Below are positions 36,502 through 44,388 of a DNA stretch of 64,000 bases, one piece after another. A program made the translations under genes and the position numbers. The notes under the pieces are model-generated. The model did no database searches, was not told where the DNA came from, and worked only from the letters and a program-made list of their open reading frames with translations. How positions within the stretch are numbered: the stretch's first letter is position 1; every line of letters starts with the position of its first letter. Source of the DNA: Puniceicoccaceae bacterium (lineage in GTDB: Bacteria; Verrucomicrobiota; Verrucomicrobiia; Opitutales; JAFGAQ01); NCBI GenBank assembly GCA_028285755.1, contig JANQOQ010000006.1:124001-188000 (forward strand). Direction: 5' to 3'.

Positions 36502-37977
36502 ATGAACCCGATAGATGAATACGTAGAATTGGAAACACGCCGCCAGTTTTTTGGGCGGATCGTAGGGGGGCTGGGGCTTGCAGCACTGGGTTCCCTGAAT
36601 ATGGGCTCGATGGTAAAGCGCGATCTTGAGACAGACCCGATGAAGGCGCTAGCGCGTGGAGTGCTGGGCACGACTCATTTTCCTGCGAAAGCCAAACGGG
36701 GCATCTATTTGTTTATGTCCGGCGCGCCTTCGCAGATGGACATGTTTGATTACAAGCCGAAGATGCGTGAGATGTTTGACCAGGACTTGCCGGAGTCGAT
36801 CATCAATGGGCAACGGTTGACCACGATGACGTCTTACCAGAACCGATTCCCGGTGGCGCCCAGTATCTACGACTTTCAGCAGTATGGGCAATCCGGCGCA
36901 TGGGTGAGTGAGCTCCTGCCGTTTACCAGCCAGATGGTGGACGACATCGCGATCATTAAGTCCATGTGGACCGAGGCGATCAACCACGACCCGGCGATCA
37001 CTTATATCCAGACCGGAAACCAGATACCGGGACGTCCGAGCCTGGGGGCCTGGCTGAGCTATGGCCTGGGCAGCATGAACGATAATCTGCCGACCTTCGT
37101 AGTACTGAACTCTACCTGGACGGGCCGCAAGGATGCACAGGCATTGTATTCACGACTTTGGGGATCGGGGCCATTACCTTCGGAGCACCAGGGGGTAGCA
37201 TTCCGCACGCATGGGGACCCCGTGCTGTATCTCTCGAATCCCAATGGCGTGAGCCAACAACTGCGCCGCAAGATGCTGGACGGCGTCAATGCGATGAATG
37301 AGAAGATTTACCAGGATTTTGGAGACCCCGAAACGCATGCGCGCATCTCGCAGTATGAGATGGCATTCCGAATGCAGAAGTCCGTGCCCGAGTTGACCGA
37401 CCTTTCAGATGAGCCGGAAAGCACTTTTGAGCTTTATGGCCCGGATTCTAAAGTCCCCGGAACCTTTGCCTATAACTGCCTGATGGCGCGCCGTATGGCA
37501 GAGAAAGGCGTGCGATTCAGCCAAATCTTCCACCGCGGCTGGGACCAACATGCAAACCTGCCGAAGGATCTGCCGAACCAGTGTAAGGATATCGACCAGG
37601 CGAGCTACGCACTGGTGACTGACCTGAAACGCCGGGGTATGCTCGATGATACACTGGTGATCTGGGGCGGGGAATTTGGCCGTACGATCTACTGTCAGGG
37701 AGAGCTCACGCAAACGAATTACGGACGGGATCACCACCCACGATGCTACACGATGTGGATGGCCGGTGCCGGTGTGAAAGGCGGAGTCGTACACGGTGAA
37801 ACGGATGATTTCAGCTACAACATCACGAAAGATCCGGTGCATATCCGCGACCTGAATGCGACGATATTGAACCGCTTCGGCATCGATCATGAGCGGCTGA
37901 ATTATCAACACCAGGGACTGGACCTCAAGCTCACCGGTGTAGAAAAGGCACGTGTCATCAACCCAGTGCTTGCGTAA
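36502..37977 (+). CDS. DUF1501 protein (sulfatase-fold, Tat-exported)
   Basis: A 491-residue protein with a twin-arginine-like leader ([24 protein letters not shown]). The DUF1501 hallmarks are [73 protein letters not shown] and [26 protein letters not shown]1501 proteins share the alkaline phosphatase/sulfatase fold and almost always travel with a DUF1549/DUF1553 or DUF1800 partner, as here. The biochemical role is not established. It is co-directional between the fusion protein and the cytochrome-LRR protein. Confidence 0.93.
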   Translation: MNPIDEYVELETRRQFFGRIVGGLGLAALGSLNMGSMVKRDLETDPMKALARGVLGTTHFPAKAKRGIYLFMSGAPSQMDMFDYKPKMREMFDQDLPESIINGQRLTTMTSYQNRFPVAPSIYDFQQYGQSGAWVSELLPFTSQMVDDIAIIKSMWTEAINHDPAITYIQTGNQIPGRPSLGAWLSYGLGSMNDNLPTFVVLNSTWTGRKDAQALYSRLWGSGPLPSEHQGVAFRTHGDPVLYLSNPNGVSQQLRRKMLDGVNAMNEKIYQDFGDPETHARISQYEMAFRMQKSVPELTDLSDEPESTFELYGPDSKVPGTFAYNCLMARRMAEKGVRFSQIFHRGWDQHANLPKDLPNQCKDIDQASYALVTDLKRRGMLDDTLVIWGGEFGRTIYCQGELTQTNYGRDHHPRCYTMWMAGAGVKGGVVHGETDDFSYNITKDPVHIRDLNATILNRFGIDHERLNYQHQGLDLKLTGVEKARVINPVLA

Positions 37978-37986
37978 GATTTTTCC

Positions 37987-39471
37987 ATGCAAAAACTACC
38001 CCGAATTACCCTCGTTGTATCCCTATTGCTGATTGCCGGACTCGCGTATCTGGGATTCAATGCCGAGATCATTGACGGACGCGAACGTGGAGACCTGCTG
38101 AAGTTTCTCGGGCGTTTCCATCCCCTGATCCTTCACCTGCCCGTCGGCTTTCTGGTGCTGCTTGGAGTATTTGAGTACGCAGGTAACTGGAAGCGCTTTG
38201 ATTACCTGAAAAAGGCATCAGGGCTGGTGCTCGGGCTGTCGGTAATCACGGTTATGATCGCGGTGGCAACCGGTTATTTGCTAGCGTATTCCCATGGGAG
38301 TGCGGAGGCTGCGGTGATCGCGCACATGCGGTTTGGCGTGGTTCTGGGCATCCTGAGTCTTATACTGCTTGTTGTGAAGGCGATTGCCGCCAAGAGTGTG
38401 CAACGCTACTGGGGGAATCTATATCAGGGAGTGCTCGGGGTGACACTGCTGGTGTTGTTTGTCGTGGGACACCAGGGAGGCTCAATAACCCATGGGGAGG
38501 ACTATCTCACCAAGCATATGCCGAATCCACTGCGGGTGGTTTTTGGGCTACCGGTGAAGGAGCGCGAAGTGATTTACACGGTGCAGGAAATCAAGGTGTA
38601 TGAGCATCTGGTCGAGCCAGTATTTGAGCAGAATTGTATGTCCTGCCACAATCCTTCGAAGAAGGAGGGCGGGCTGGATATGACGACGCTTGCCGGGATG
38701 CGCCTGGGGGGGGATTCCGGGATCGCTTCTTATGTGGCCGGCGATGTTAAGGCGAGTGAGCTGTATCGACGGATCACGCTGGACCCGGAGCATGAAGAGT
38801 ATATGCCGACAGAGGGGAAACCGCCGCTCAGTGAAGATGAGGTAAACCTGTTAGCCTGGTGGATCACCGAAGCCGTGCAGCCGGGAGTAACGATTGCAGC
38901 GATCACGGATATTCCGGTGCCGATCTTCAGTTATGCAGAGTCTGCGTTCCTGCGGATGCTCTCACCGGAAGAACTGCAAAAAATCGTGGATGAACGCAAT
39001 GCCCTATATGTGCAAGCTGCCGATTTAAATGAGGAGCTGGGCATCCTGCTGGGGCCCATGGAGCCGGACTCTTTCAACCTGAGGCTGGAAACCTTCAGCG
39101 TGCAGAATGTATTTGATGATACGGCGCTGACAAACCTGGAGCCCATCGCACATCGGATCGTGAGTGCGGACCTGAGTGGCACGCAGATCACGGATGCGGC
39201 GCTGGAGGTGATAGGCGCTTTTGAGAATCTGAGCAGCCTGAACATCAGCAATACCGGAATCAACGGAGAGAATCTTGAGTATCTCGTAGGGTTGAGTAAG
39301 CTGAAGAATCTGAATCTATTCAACTCGCAGATTGATATGGCAAGTATCGCTTATCTAAGCCAACTGCAGCAACTCGAAACCCTGTATATTTACAATACAC
39401 CGTTGAGTAACGCCCCGCAGATTGAGGAACTGGTGACGGCCCTGCCGAATACGCAGATTGTGTATAACTAG
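37987..39471 (+). CDS. membrane protein with DUF2231-like helices, cytochrome c and leucine-rich repeats
   Basis: A 494-residue protein. Residues about 5-175 contain five or so transmembrane helices, including FLGRFHPLILHLPVGFLVLLGVFEYAG, typical of DUF2231-like membrane domains with candidate heme-ligand histidines. Residues about 200-300 are a planctomycete-type cytochrome with the heme motif CMSCH in NCMSCHNPSKKEGGLDM. The C-terminal 110 residues are short leucine-rich repeats (VSADLSGTQITDAALEVIGAFENLSSLNISNTGIN). It follows DUF1501 after 9 bases and is the last gene of the sigma-led operon. It could be the electron acceptor or anchor for the upstream cytochrome fusion (inference). Confidence 0.85.
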   Translation: MQKLPRITLVVSLLLIAGLAYLGFNAEIIDGRERGDLLKFLGRFHPLILHLPVGFLVLLGVFEYAGNWKRFDYLKKASGLVLGLSVITVMIAVATGYLLAYSHGSAEAAVIAHMRFGVVLGILSLILLVVKAIAAKSVQRYWGNLYQGVLGVTLLVLFVVGHQGGSITHGEDYLTKHMPNPLRVVFGLPVKEREVIYTVQEIKVYEHLVEPVFEQNCMSCHNPSKKEGGLDMTTLAGMRLGGDSGIASYVAGDVKASELYRRITLDPEHEEYMPTEGKPPLSEDEVNLLAWWITEAVQPGVTIAAITDIPVPIFSYAESAFLRMLSPEELQKIVDERNALYVQAADLNEELGILLGPMEPDSFNLRLETFSVQNVFDDTALTNLEPIAHRIVSADLSGTQITDAALEVIGAFENLSSLNISNTGINGENLEYLVGLSKLKNLNLFNSQIDMASIAYLSQLQQLETLYIYNTPLSNAPQIEELVTALPNTQIVYN

Positions 39472-39478
39472 GCGGGTG

Positions 39479-40084
39479 CTACCACTCGAGATATTCGGTG
39501 TCGCCGGTGAGTTCCTCGTAGCGGCGGTCGATGATGGTGTCTTTCGCGGAGGTGCGTTTTTCGATAAGGCTGCGAAGCTCGCTGAGTTCGCGTTCGAGGT
39601 CGACGAGCTCTTCGTTCTGGAATTGCAGCTTGAGGTCGAATGACTTTTCCAGCACATCGCGGAGCTGTTGCTCGATGCGTGCGATATTGGACGTGTTTGC
39701 CTGATTGGCACGGAGTATGCGGATTTCCTGGGCGAGCAGCAGGCTTTGGGCCTCGAGCTTGTGGAATTCGAGGAAGGTCCCGGCGAGGGAAGGGCGGTAA
39801 CGGCGCAGATCGTAGTATTCCTCTTTAATTTCGACCCAGTATTCAAGCTGTTCGATGGCTTCGTAGGGATCCTCATCGAGAATGGATTTGAGGAGATTTT
39901 CCGTGCCGAGGGGAAATTCATCGCGGACGAATTCGAGCAATTCCTCGCCCTGGTCACTCTGTAGGATCTCGGTGATTTCCTCCTGTATGATTTCCAATTC
40001 CTGCTCTTCTTCCTCCTCTTCAGCGTGAAGGCTGAAAAGCAGCAATGGGAATAAGAGCACCAGAGTAATGCGTAAAAGGTTCAT
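39479..40084 (-). CDS. periplasmic acidic coiled-coil protein, unknown function
   Basis: A 201-residue exported protein with a signal peptide (MNLLRITLVLLFPLLLFSLHA) followed at once by a run of glutamates (AEEEEEEQELEIIQEEI). The remainder is highly helical and charged (FHKLEAQSLLLAQEIRILRANQANTSNIARIEQQLRDVLEKSFDLKLQFQNEELVDLERELSELRSLIEK), with a likely coiled coil at about 105-185. In layout it resembles small periplasmic helical sensors or chaperones of the CnrX/Spy kind, but no family motif is recognised. It is the third gene after an ECF sigma gene and a single-helix protein, 2 bases downstream of the latter, so a signal-sensing role is inferred. Confidence 0.7.
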   Translation of the reverse strand: MNLLRITLVLLFPLLLFSLHAEEEEEEQELEIIQEEITEILQSDQGEELLEFVRDEFPLGTENLLKSILDEDPYEAIEQLEYWVEIKEEYYDLRRYRPSLAGTFLEFHKLEAQSLLLAQEIRILRANQANTSNIARIEQQLRDVLEKSFDLKLQFQNEELVDLERELSELRSLIEKRTSAKDTIIDRRYEELTGDTEYLEW

Positions 40085-40086
40085 GT

Positions 40087-40527
40087 TTATGAGTTCAGTT
40101 GTTGTTTAAGTTTGTTGATGCGGTTTCGCAAGTCGGAGTTTGATTTAAAAGGACTGTCGGCATTTTGCGAGGTTGATAGGCTTTCCCAGCGTGCCATGCG
40201 GCTTCTGACCGAACTGAGCCGATCGTCGATCAGATCACTGGCAATGACGGGTTGCTGGACCGTTGAAGGGGCAGGGGGCGGTATGGGAAGCGGATCGACT
40301 GCAGAAGGTCTGAAACTGAGAATGGTAATCAGCATGATCGCTGCGAGCCCTGAGGCCGGAAGGAGCAGATGGGGCCATGAGAGCCAACGGAAAGTAGACT
40401 CCTGACGTTCAGCCAGAGCGGCGAAGAGCTCCTGCTTCTGTGCATTGGTGAGCGTATGCGTTTTGCTGCGCGCCTGCTCGGCGAGCTTTTCGATAAATTG
40501 CTGGTCCTGTGGTTCTAGCTTATTCAT
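40087..40527 (-). CDS. single-pass membrane protein, putative anti-sigma partner
   Basis: A 146-residue protein with a cytoplasmic N-terminus of about 48 residues (FIEKLAEQARSKTHTLTNAQKQELFAALAERQ), one transmembrane helix (about 50-72, WPHLLLPASGLAAIMLITILSF), a Pro-rich linker (PLPIPPPAPSTVQQP) and a short charged C-terminus with a heptad-like end (LRNRINKLKQQLN). The gene overlaps the upstream ECF sigma gene by 8 bases, the classical arrangement for an anti-sigma factor. No zinc-binding anti-sigma motif (HxxxCxxC) is present, so the assignment rests on topology and context. Confidence 0.68.
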   Translation of the reverse strand: MNKLEPQDQQFIEKLAEQARSKTHTLTNAQKQELFAALAERQESTFRWLSWPHLLLPASGLAAIMLITILSFRPSAVDPLPIPPPAPSTVQQPVIASDLIDDRLSSVRSRMARWESLSTSQNADSPFKSNSDLRNRINKLKQQLNS

Positions 40528-41041
40528 GGTCTTTTGACGGGGACAGGGTATCCCGCATGATTTTGATGGATTTCTGCATACGCCAGAGGGCCGTGCCTAT
40601 GGGAATTTTGAGCTGGCTTGCAATTTCCCGGAAGCTCAGATCGCCGTAAATGCGCAGTACGACTACCTGCTTTAAATCTCCCGGCAGGGATGAAATGAGG
40701 TATTCCGCATCGGCATCGGCCATCGGGTAGGGTGATTCCCTGCCTGTCTTTTCGACATTCTCTGAAGATTGAGTAAAGCGCTTTCGTTTGCGCTGTTCGT
40801 CAATGGCCTTGCGGTGGGCAACCTTGAACAGCCACGGCTTTAGGCTGCCGTGCTTCAGGCTCCCGGGCGGTTTATGAATGAGCTTTAAAAAGGTTTCCTG
40901 TGCAATATCCTGAGCCATGGCTTCATCCTTGGTTTGGCAGATCAGATAACCGATGAGTGCGGATTCATAACGATTGAGAACTTCGCGCAGTGCCTGATGA
41001 TCTCCATGCAGAAGGTTTTTGAGCAATGATTCATCATTCAT
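40520..41041 (-). CDS. ECF RNA polymerase sigma factor
   Basis: A 173-residue ECF sigma factor. Region 2: ALREVLNRYESALIGYLICQTKDEAMAQDIAQETFLKLIHKPP, then KPWLFKVAHRKAIDEQRKRKR. Region 4: YLISSLPGDLKQVVVLRIYGDLSFREIASQLKIPIGTALWRMQKSIKIMRDTL. It belongs to the general RpoE-like type and is distinct from the sigma factor at 32.4 kb. It precedes a membrane protein and a periplasmic protein and lies about 60 bases downstream of DUF1501, so it might be co-transcribed with the DUF1800-DUF1501 pair it could regulate. Confidence 0.93.
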   Translation of the reverse strand: MNDESLLKNLLHGDHQALREVLNRYESALIGYLICQTKDEAMAQDIAQETFLKLIHKPPGSLKHGSLKPWLFKVAHRKAIDEQRKRKRFTQSSENVEKTGRESPYPMADADAEYLISSLPGDLKQVVVLRIYGDLSFREIASQLKIPIGTALWRMQKSIKIMRDTLSPSKDHE

Positions 41042-41102
41042 GGATGGACAGGCAACGATAGGATGCAGCGTAGCAAAGTATCGGCAGGTTCCAAGCTATA
41101 AT

Positions 41103-42521
41103 TCAGGCCATAAACCCGAGTGGGCGCGCGCCGGTGGCAATGTTAAAGAAGCGGTTCAGATTTGGGAAAACGTCCGCCAATGCGCTTTCGGACACGCCGA
41201 ACCACAGTGCGAGCTCTGCAAAATACTCGTCGGTCGACAGAGTGGGGATGAGCCGTCCGCGCCCGGTGTCGAGAGAGTTGCCGTTGCCGAGATCCGGGTA
41301 GGTGCCGTAGATCAGACCTCCCTTGACCGCGCCACCCATGACCAGCTGATTGCCGCCCCAGCCGTGGTCGGAGCCCTGGCCGTTGGAGCTCAAGGTGCGC
41401 GCGAAGTCGGATGCGGTGAAGAGGGTGACATCGTTGTGCACTCCGAGCTCCTTCATGGCGGCGTTGAATTCGGTTAACGCCTTGCTGACAACGGGCAACA
41501 TCGCGCCATGTGCCCTGATGAGCTCGCTGTGGTGATCGTAGCCGCCCATGACGACGAAGAAGGTCTGCCTGCGCATGCCGAGCGTGTTTCGCGCGGCGAT
41601 AGTGCGGGCAACCATCTGCAGTTGGTCGCCGAGCTCTGACTTCGTGAATGCCGTCTGCAGGGTAATCCCGCTGAGCGCATTCGAGAACTCTACGCTTGCA
41701 TCCATGGCATTCTTCGTAGAGGTGGCAAAAGTCTGCTGGAAAACGTTTTGGTATTGGGCATCCATCAGGCTGCGAACCGTAGAATTAGCGATGGAGTTGA
41801 GCGTTTCGTTATCCTCGTCAAATTCACCGAGCAGGATACTGCCGTTACCACCGGATTCGATCTCGTAGCTGATTGCATTTGCACCCGTCTGGAATGTGTT
41901 TGTACCGGCGACGGAGATATTCATGGAGATATTGGAGTTGCTGTTGACGGAGTTCAGGATGTCCGCAACACGGCCGCCCCAACCGGATGCCGACCGGGAA
42001 TCCGGCACGCTGGTCTGCCAGTGCATGATCTGGTCTGAATGAGAGAACAACCCGGCAGGGAGACGCACGGAGCCGTTATTATAAGCGTTGAGGGTAGTGG
42101 GCTCCACCAATGTGCCCACATTGGCAACGAAGGCCGCCTCACCCGAATTGAAAAGACCCGCAAGCTCCGGCATACCCTGATGCAGGCCAAAGTTCTTGCC
42201 ATTCTGCGAAGCATTCAGGGCGTGCAGGGTGTTCTGAGCGAGGGCGAGATTGGAGCGCACCTGCTGATACTCCGCATACTCGGTATTTCCTGAGGGTACG
42301 AGCATATTGAAGGAGTCGTTCCCGCCTGCCAGCAGCACACAGACCAGGGCCTTGTAGCCATTGGTGTTGTTTGCAGATACGGTCGGCAAAGCGGCTGCGG
42401 CAGCCTTATTGGTCATCTGAAGATTGAGCAACGTTGAGATTAACGGGGTTGCGCTGATGCCGGCGCAGGCGGCTTCGCCCAGGAATTGTCTGCGTGAGAT
42501 GGATTTTCTAAAAGGTTTCAT
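41103..42521 (-). CDS. DUF1501 protein, Tat-exported
   Basis: A 472-residue protein with a twin-arginine signal (SISRRQFLGEAACAGISATPLI). The DUF1501 features are ALVCVLLAGGNDSFNMLVP, FGLHQGMPELAGLFNSGEAAFVANVGTL, FVVMGGYDHHSEL, VTLFTASDFARTLSSNGQGSDHGWGGNQLVMGGAVKGG and a C-terminal TDEYFAELALWFGVS. This is the proteobacterial/verrucomicrobial subtype that pairs with DUF1800, which lies 19 bases upstream. It differs markedly from the DUF1501 at 36.5 kb. Role unknown; often discussed in export or surface processes. Confidence 0.94.
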   Translation of the reverse strand: MKPFRKSISRRQFLGEAACAGISATPLISTLLNLQMTNKAAAAALPTVSANNTNGYKALVCVLLAGGNDSFNMLVPSGNTEYAEYQQVRSNLALAQNTLHALNASQNGKNFGLHQGMPELAGLFNSGEAAFVANVGTLVEPTTLNAYNNGSVRLPAGLFSHSDQIMHWQTSVPDSRSASGWGGRVADILNSVNSNSNISMNISVAGTNTFQTGANAISYEIESGGNGSILLGEFDEDNETLNSIANSTVRSLMDAQYQNVFQQTFATSTKNAMDASVEFSNALSGITLQTAFTKSELGDQLQMVARTIAARNTLGMRRQTFFVVMGGYDHHSELIRAHGAMLPVVSKALTEFNAAMKELGVHNDVTLFTASDFARTLSSNGQGSDHGWGGNQLVMGGAVKGGLIYGTYPDLGNGNSLDTGRGRLIPTLSTDEYFAELALWFGVSESALADVFPNLNRFFNIATGARPLGFMA

Positions 42522-42540
42522 AATGGATGGCTTTTGGGGG

Positions 42541-44244
42541 TTAACGCTGGATGGCGTAGTCGGGAGTATTCATTACCAGGAATATGGCGAGACGAACCAC
42601 CTGCTCATCACTGGTGACTGCACGTGCCTGATTGAGCGCGTCGGTGATCGTATTACGGGATTGCTGGGATAGATTGCCCGCGCACATGATGAGATTCAGC
42701 CGGTCGAGCAGTGCCGGAATATCTCCTGCGAGTGCAAACTCGTCGCTGAAGTCGATGGTTACCCGGTGCTGGGCGGTGACGGGGTGAACATCATCGAGCT
42801 GGAGTATGTAGTCGCCATACACGGCGATTATCCAAAAATTGATGCTCGATAGCGCCGATGTGGATGTGTGGATCTGAAACTCCGGGGCTACGAGGTTTGC
42901 ATCCGTGATAGGGCCGACGGGCGCATAGGTTGGCAGAAAAAAGTTAAAGACACTGGGCGCCTGCATGGGCTGTTGCTTGAGCCATTCAGATGCCCAGGAT
43001 TCGTTGCGAAAGGCGTTGCTGGATACGGATGTGTTGAATGCCCTGGCAAACTGGATGTAGCGCACGTAGGGCTCCCGCAGCATACCGTGAGTGTTATTTG
43101 CCAACTGATCGGTGCCGCGTGCCTCAGGATCGAGTAGTATTGCGCGAATGACCGCCCGCATGTCTCCCCGAACGCCTGAGCCATTGTCGTGAAAGGCGTT
43201 TGCCACCCGGTTGATGTAGCCGGAGCTGGGGTTGGATTTCACGAGACGCTGAATGAGGCGGTAGCCGATAAAGGGGCCGACATTCGGGTGGTTAAAGAGA
43301 TTATTGATCGCTGCGCGGACGTCCTGCTCCACTGTGTCACCGGAGATTGCACCGCTGACGAAGTTGCCATTGAGATCGTTGTAACTGAGGAGCTGCTTGG
43401 GATCCGAGTCGTGCATGGGCTCGTAGTGAAACATGGGGCGATGCACGAAGACGGGCTCGACCCGGATAAAATCGTCCTCACTGGCGATTTGGTTGACCTC
43501 ATCCGGCTCGCTGAAATCGGGCAAACCCGGAACCGGCCGTGGATCGAAAGTCATGCCCGTGAAGACGCGGGCGAATTCGCGGATGTCAGCATTGGTGTAG
43601 GTGGGTACGTCGTTGCCAAAGGCGTCCTTCTGGCGTTGCCCGTCCTGGCTGAGCTGATAGAGCCCGATGGTGAAGAGCTGCATGACCTCGCGGGCGTAGT
43701 TTTCATCGGGGTAACGATTGACGGAGGGATCTGCCTTGCGATTACGCGCATGACTGAGGTAGTGCCCCATGGCAGGATTTGTGGATACACGGTAGAGCGT
43801 GTTTTCGTAATTATCAAAAGCTCCGTCCACCAGTATATCGTAATATAAAGCGATACCATGGGGAACGTCCTCAAAAATATCCACGCCGACCATAGAGATG
43901 ACAAGGATCTCGCTAAGCGCAAAAGCTACCCGCTGGCGAAGAAGATCCTGTGCCTTCATGTTTACATCCCACCAGGACCAGATGTAGTGTGAGAATTCGA
44001 TACCTTCTTCATCGTCTGTCAGTTGTAACTGAAGGACACGGGGAGTATGGTAGGTAGGGGCAGCGTTGAATTGTTCCTCAAGCCAGACCTCGTAGCCGAT
44101 CTGGGAAACGCGGTCAATGAGCTCGTAATCAGCCCCGAGTGTGGCTTGCATGAGAAAACGGGCCGCCTCGGGTTTTGAGATTTGCTGCCCGAATGCTGTG
44201 TTTGCAACCAGACAAAACAGCAGGCAAAATTTAAACAGGTTCAT
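42541..44244 (-). CDS. DUF1800 protein, secreted
   Basis: A 567-residue exported protein with a signal peptide (MNLFKFCLLFCLVANTAFG). The DUF1800 pattern is complete: KPEAARFLMQATLGADYELIDRVSQIGYEVWLEEQF, the WWDVNMKAQDLLRQRVAFALSEILVIS block, NENYAREVMQLF-like (PDENYAREVMQLFTIGLYQL), FARVFTGMTFDP, LFNHPNVGPFIGYRLIQRLVKSNPS and QAPSVFNFFLPTYAP. DUF1800 and DUF1501 form a conserved gene pair of unknown biochemistry. It is divergent from the 44.4 kb sulfatase across a gap containing two perfect inverted repeats. Confidence 0.95.
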   Translation of the reverse strand: MNLFKFCLLFCLVANTAFGQQISKPEAARFLMQATLGADYELIDRVSQIGYEVWLEEQFNAAPTYHTPRVLQLQLTDDEEGIEFSHYIWSWWDVNMKAQDLLRQRVAFALSEILVISMVGVDIFEDVPHGIALYYDILVDGAFDNYENTLYRVSTNPAMGHYLSHARNRKADPSVNRYPDENYAREVMQLFTIGLYQLSQDGQRQKDAFGNDVPTYTNADIREFARVFTGMTFDPRPVPGLPDFSEPDEVNQIASEDDFIRVEPVFVHRPMFHYEPMHDSDPKQLLSYNDLNGNFVSGAISGDTVEQDVRAAINNLFNHPNVGPFIGYRLIQRLVKSNPSSGYINRVANAFHDNGSGVRGDMRAVIRAILLDPEARGTDQLANNTHGMLREPYVRYIQFARAFNTSVSSNAFRNESWASEWLKQQPMQAPSVFNFFLPTYAPVGPITDANLVAPEFQIHTSTSALSSINFWIIAVYGDYILQLDDVHPVTAQHRVTIDFSDEFALAGDIPALLDRLNLIMCAGNLSQQSRNTITDALNQARAVTSDEQVVRLAIFLVMNTPDYAIQR

Positions 44245-44285
44245 GTGTGATAATCCTTTGTTTATATCAAAAACTGAACCTTAAC

Positions 44286-44318
44286 GCACGCAATTAACGA
44301 TTTATTGGTATTGCGTGC
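44286..44318. promoter_or_regulatory. 9-base perfect inverted repeat (operator candidate)
   Basis: Arms GCACGCAAT (44286-44294) and ATTGCGTGC (44310-44318) are separated by 15 bases in the divergent gap between DUF1800 (start 44244) and the sulfatase (start 44389). A GC-containing 9-base perfect dyad in this A/T-rich gap is unlikely to be accidental and suits a dimeric regulator. It immediately adjoins a second, A/T-only dyad. Confidence 0.5.
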
Positions 44319-44319
44319 A

Positions 44320-44344
44320 TTATTTTTAATAATATTAAAAATAA
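44320..44344. promoter_or_regulatory. 11-base AT-rich inverted repeat
   Basis: Arms TTATTTTTAAT (44320-44330) and ATTAAAAATAA (44334-44344) are perfectly complementary with a 3-base spacer. It begins 1 base after the neighbouring GC-containing dyad and ends 44 bases before the sulfatase start codon. It may contain promoter -10/-35 elements for one or both divergent genes, or be a second operator half. Confidence 0.42.
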
Positions 44345-44388
44345 AGTAGTATGAAAAGCCTGCTTACCATGTCTTAATATACGTGCAA

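Noticed and set aside
43189-43848. A 219-codon plus-strand open frame
   Set aside because: Antisense to DUF1800, which has complete family motifs. No ribosome site or family features.
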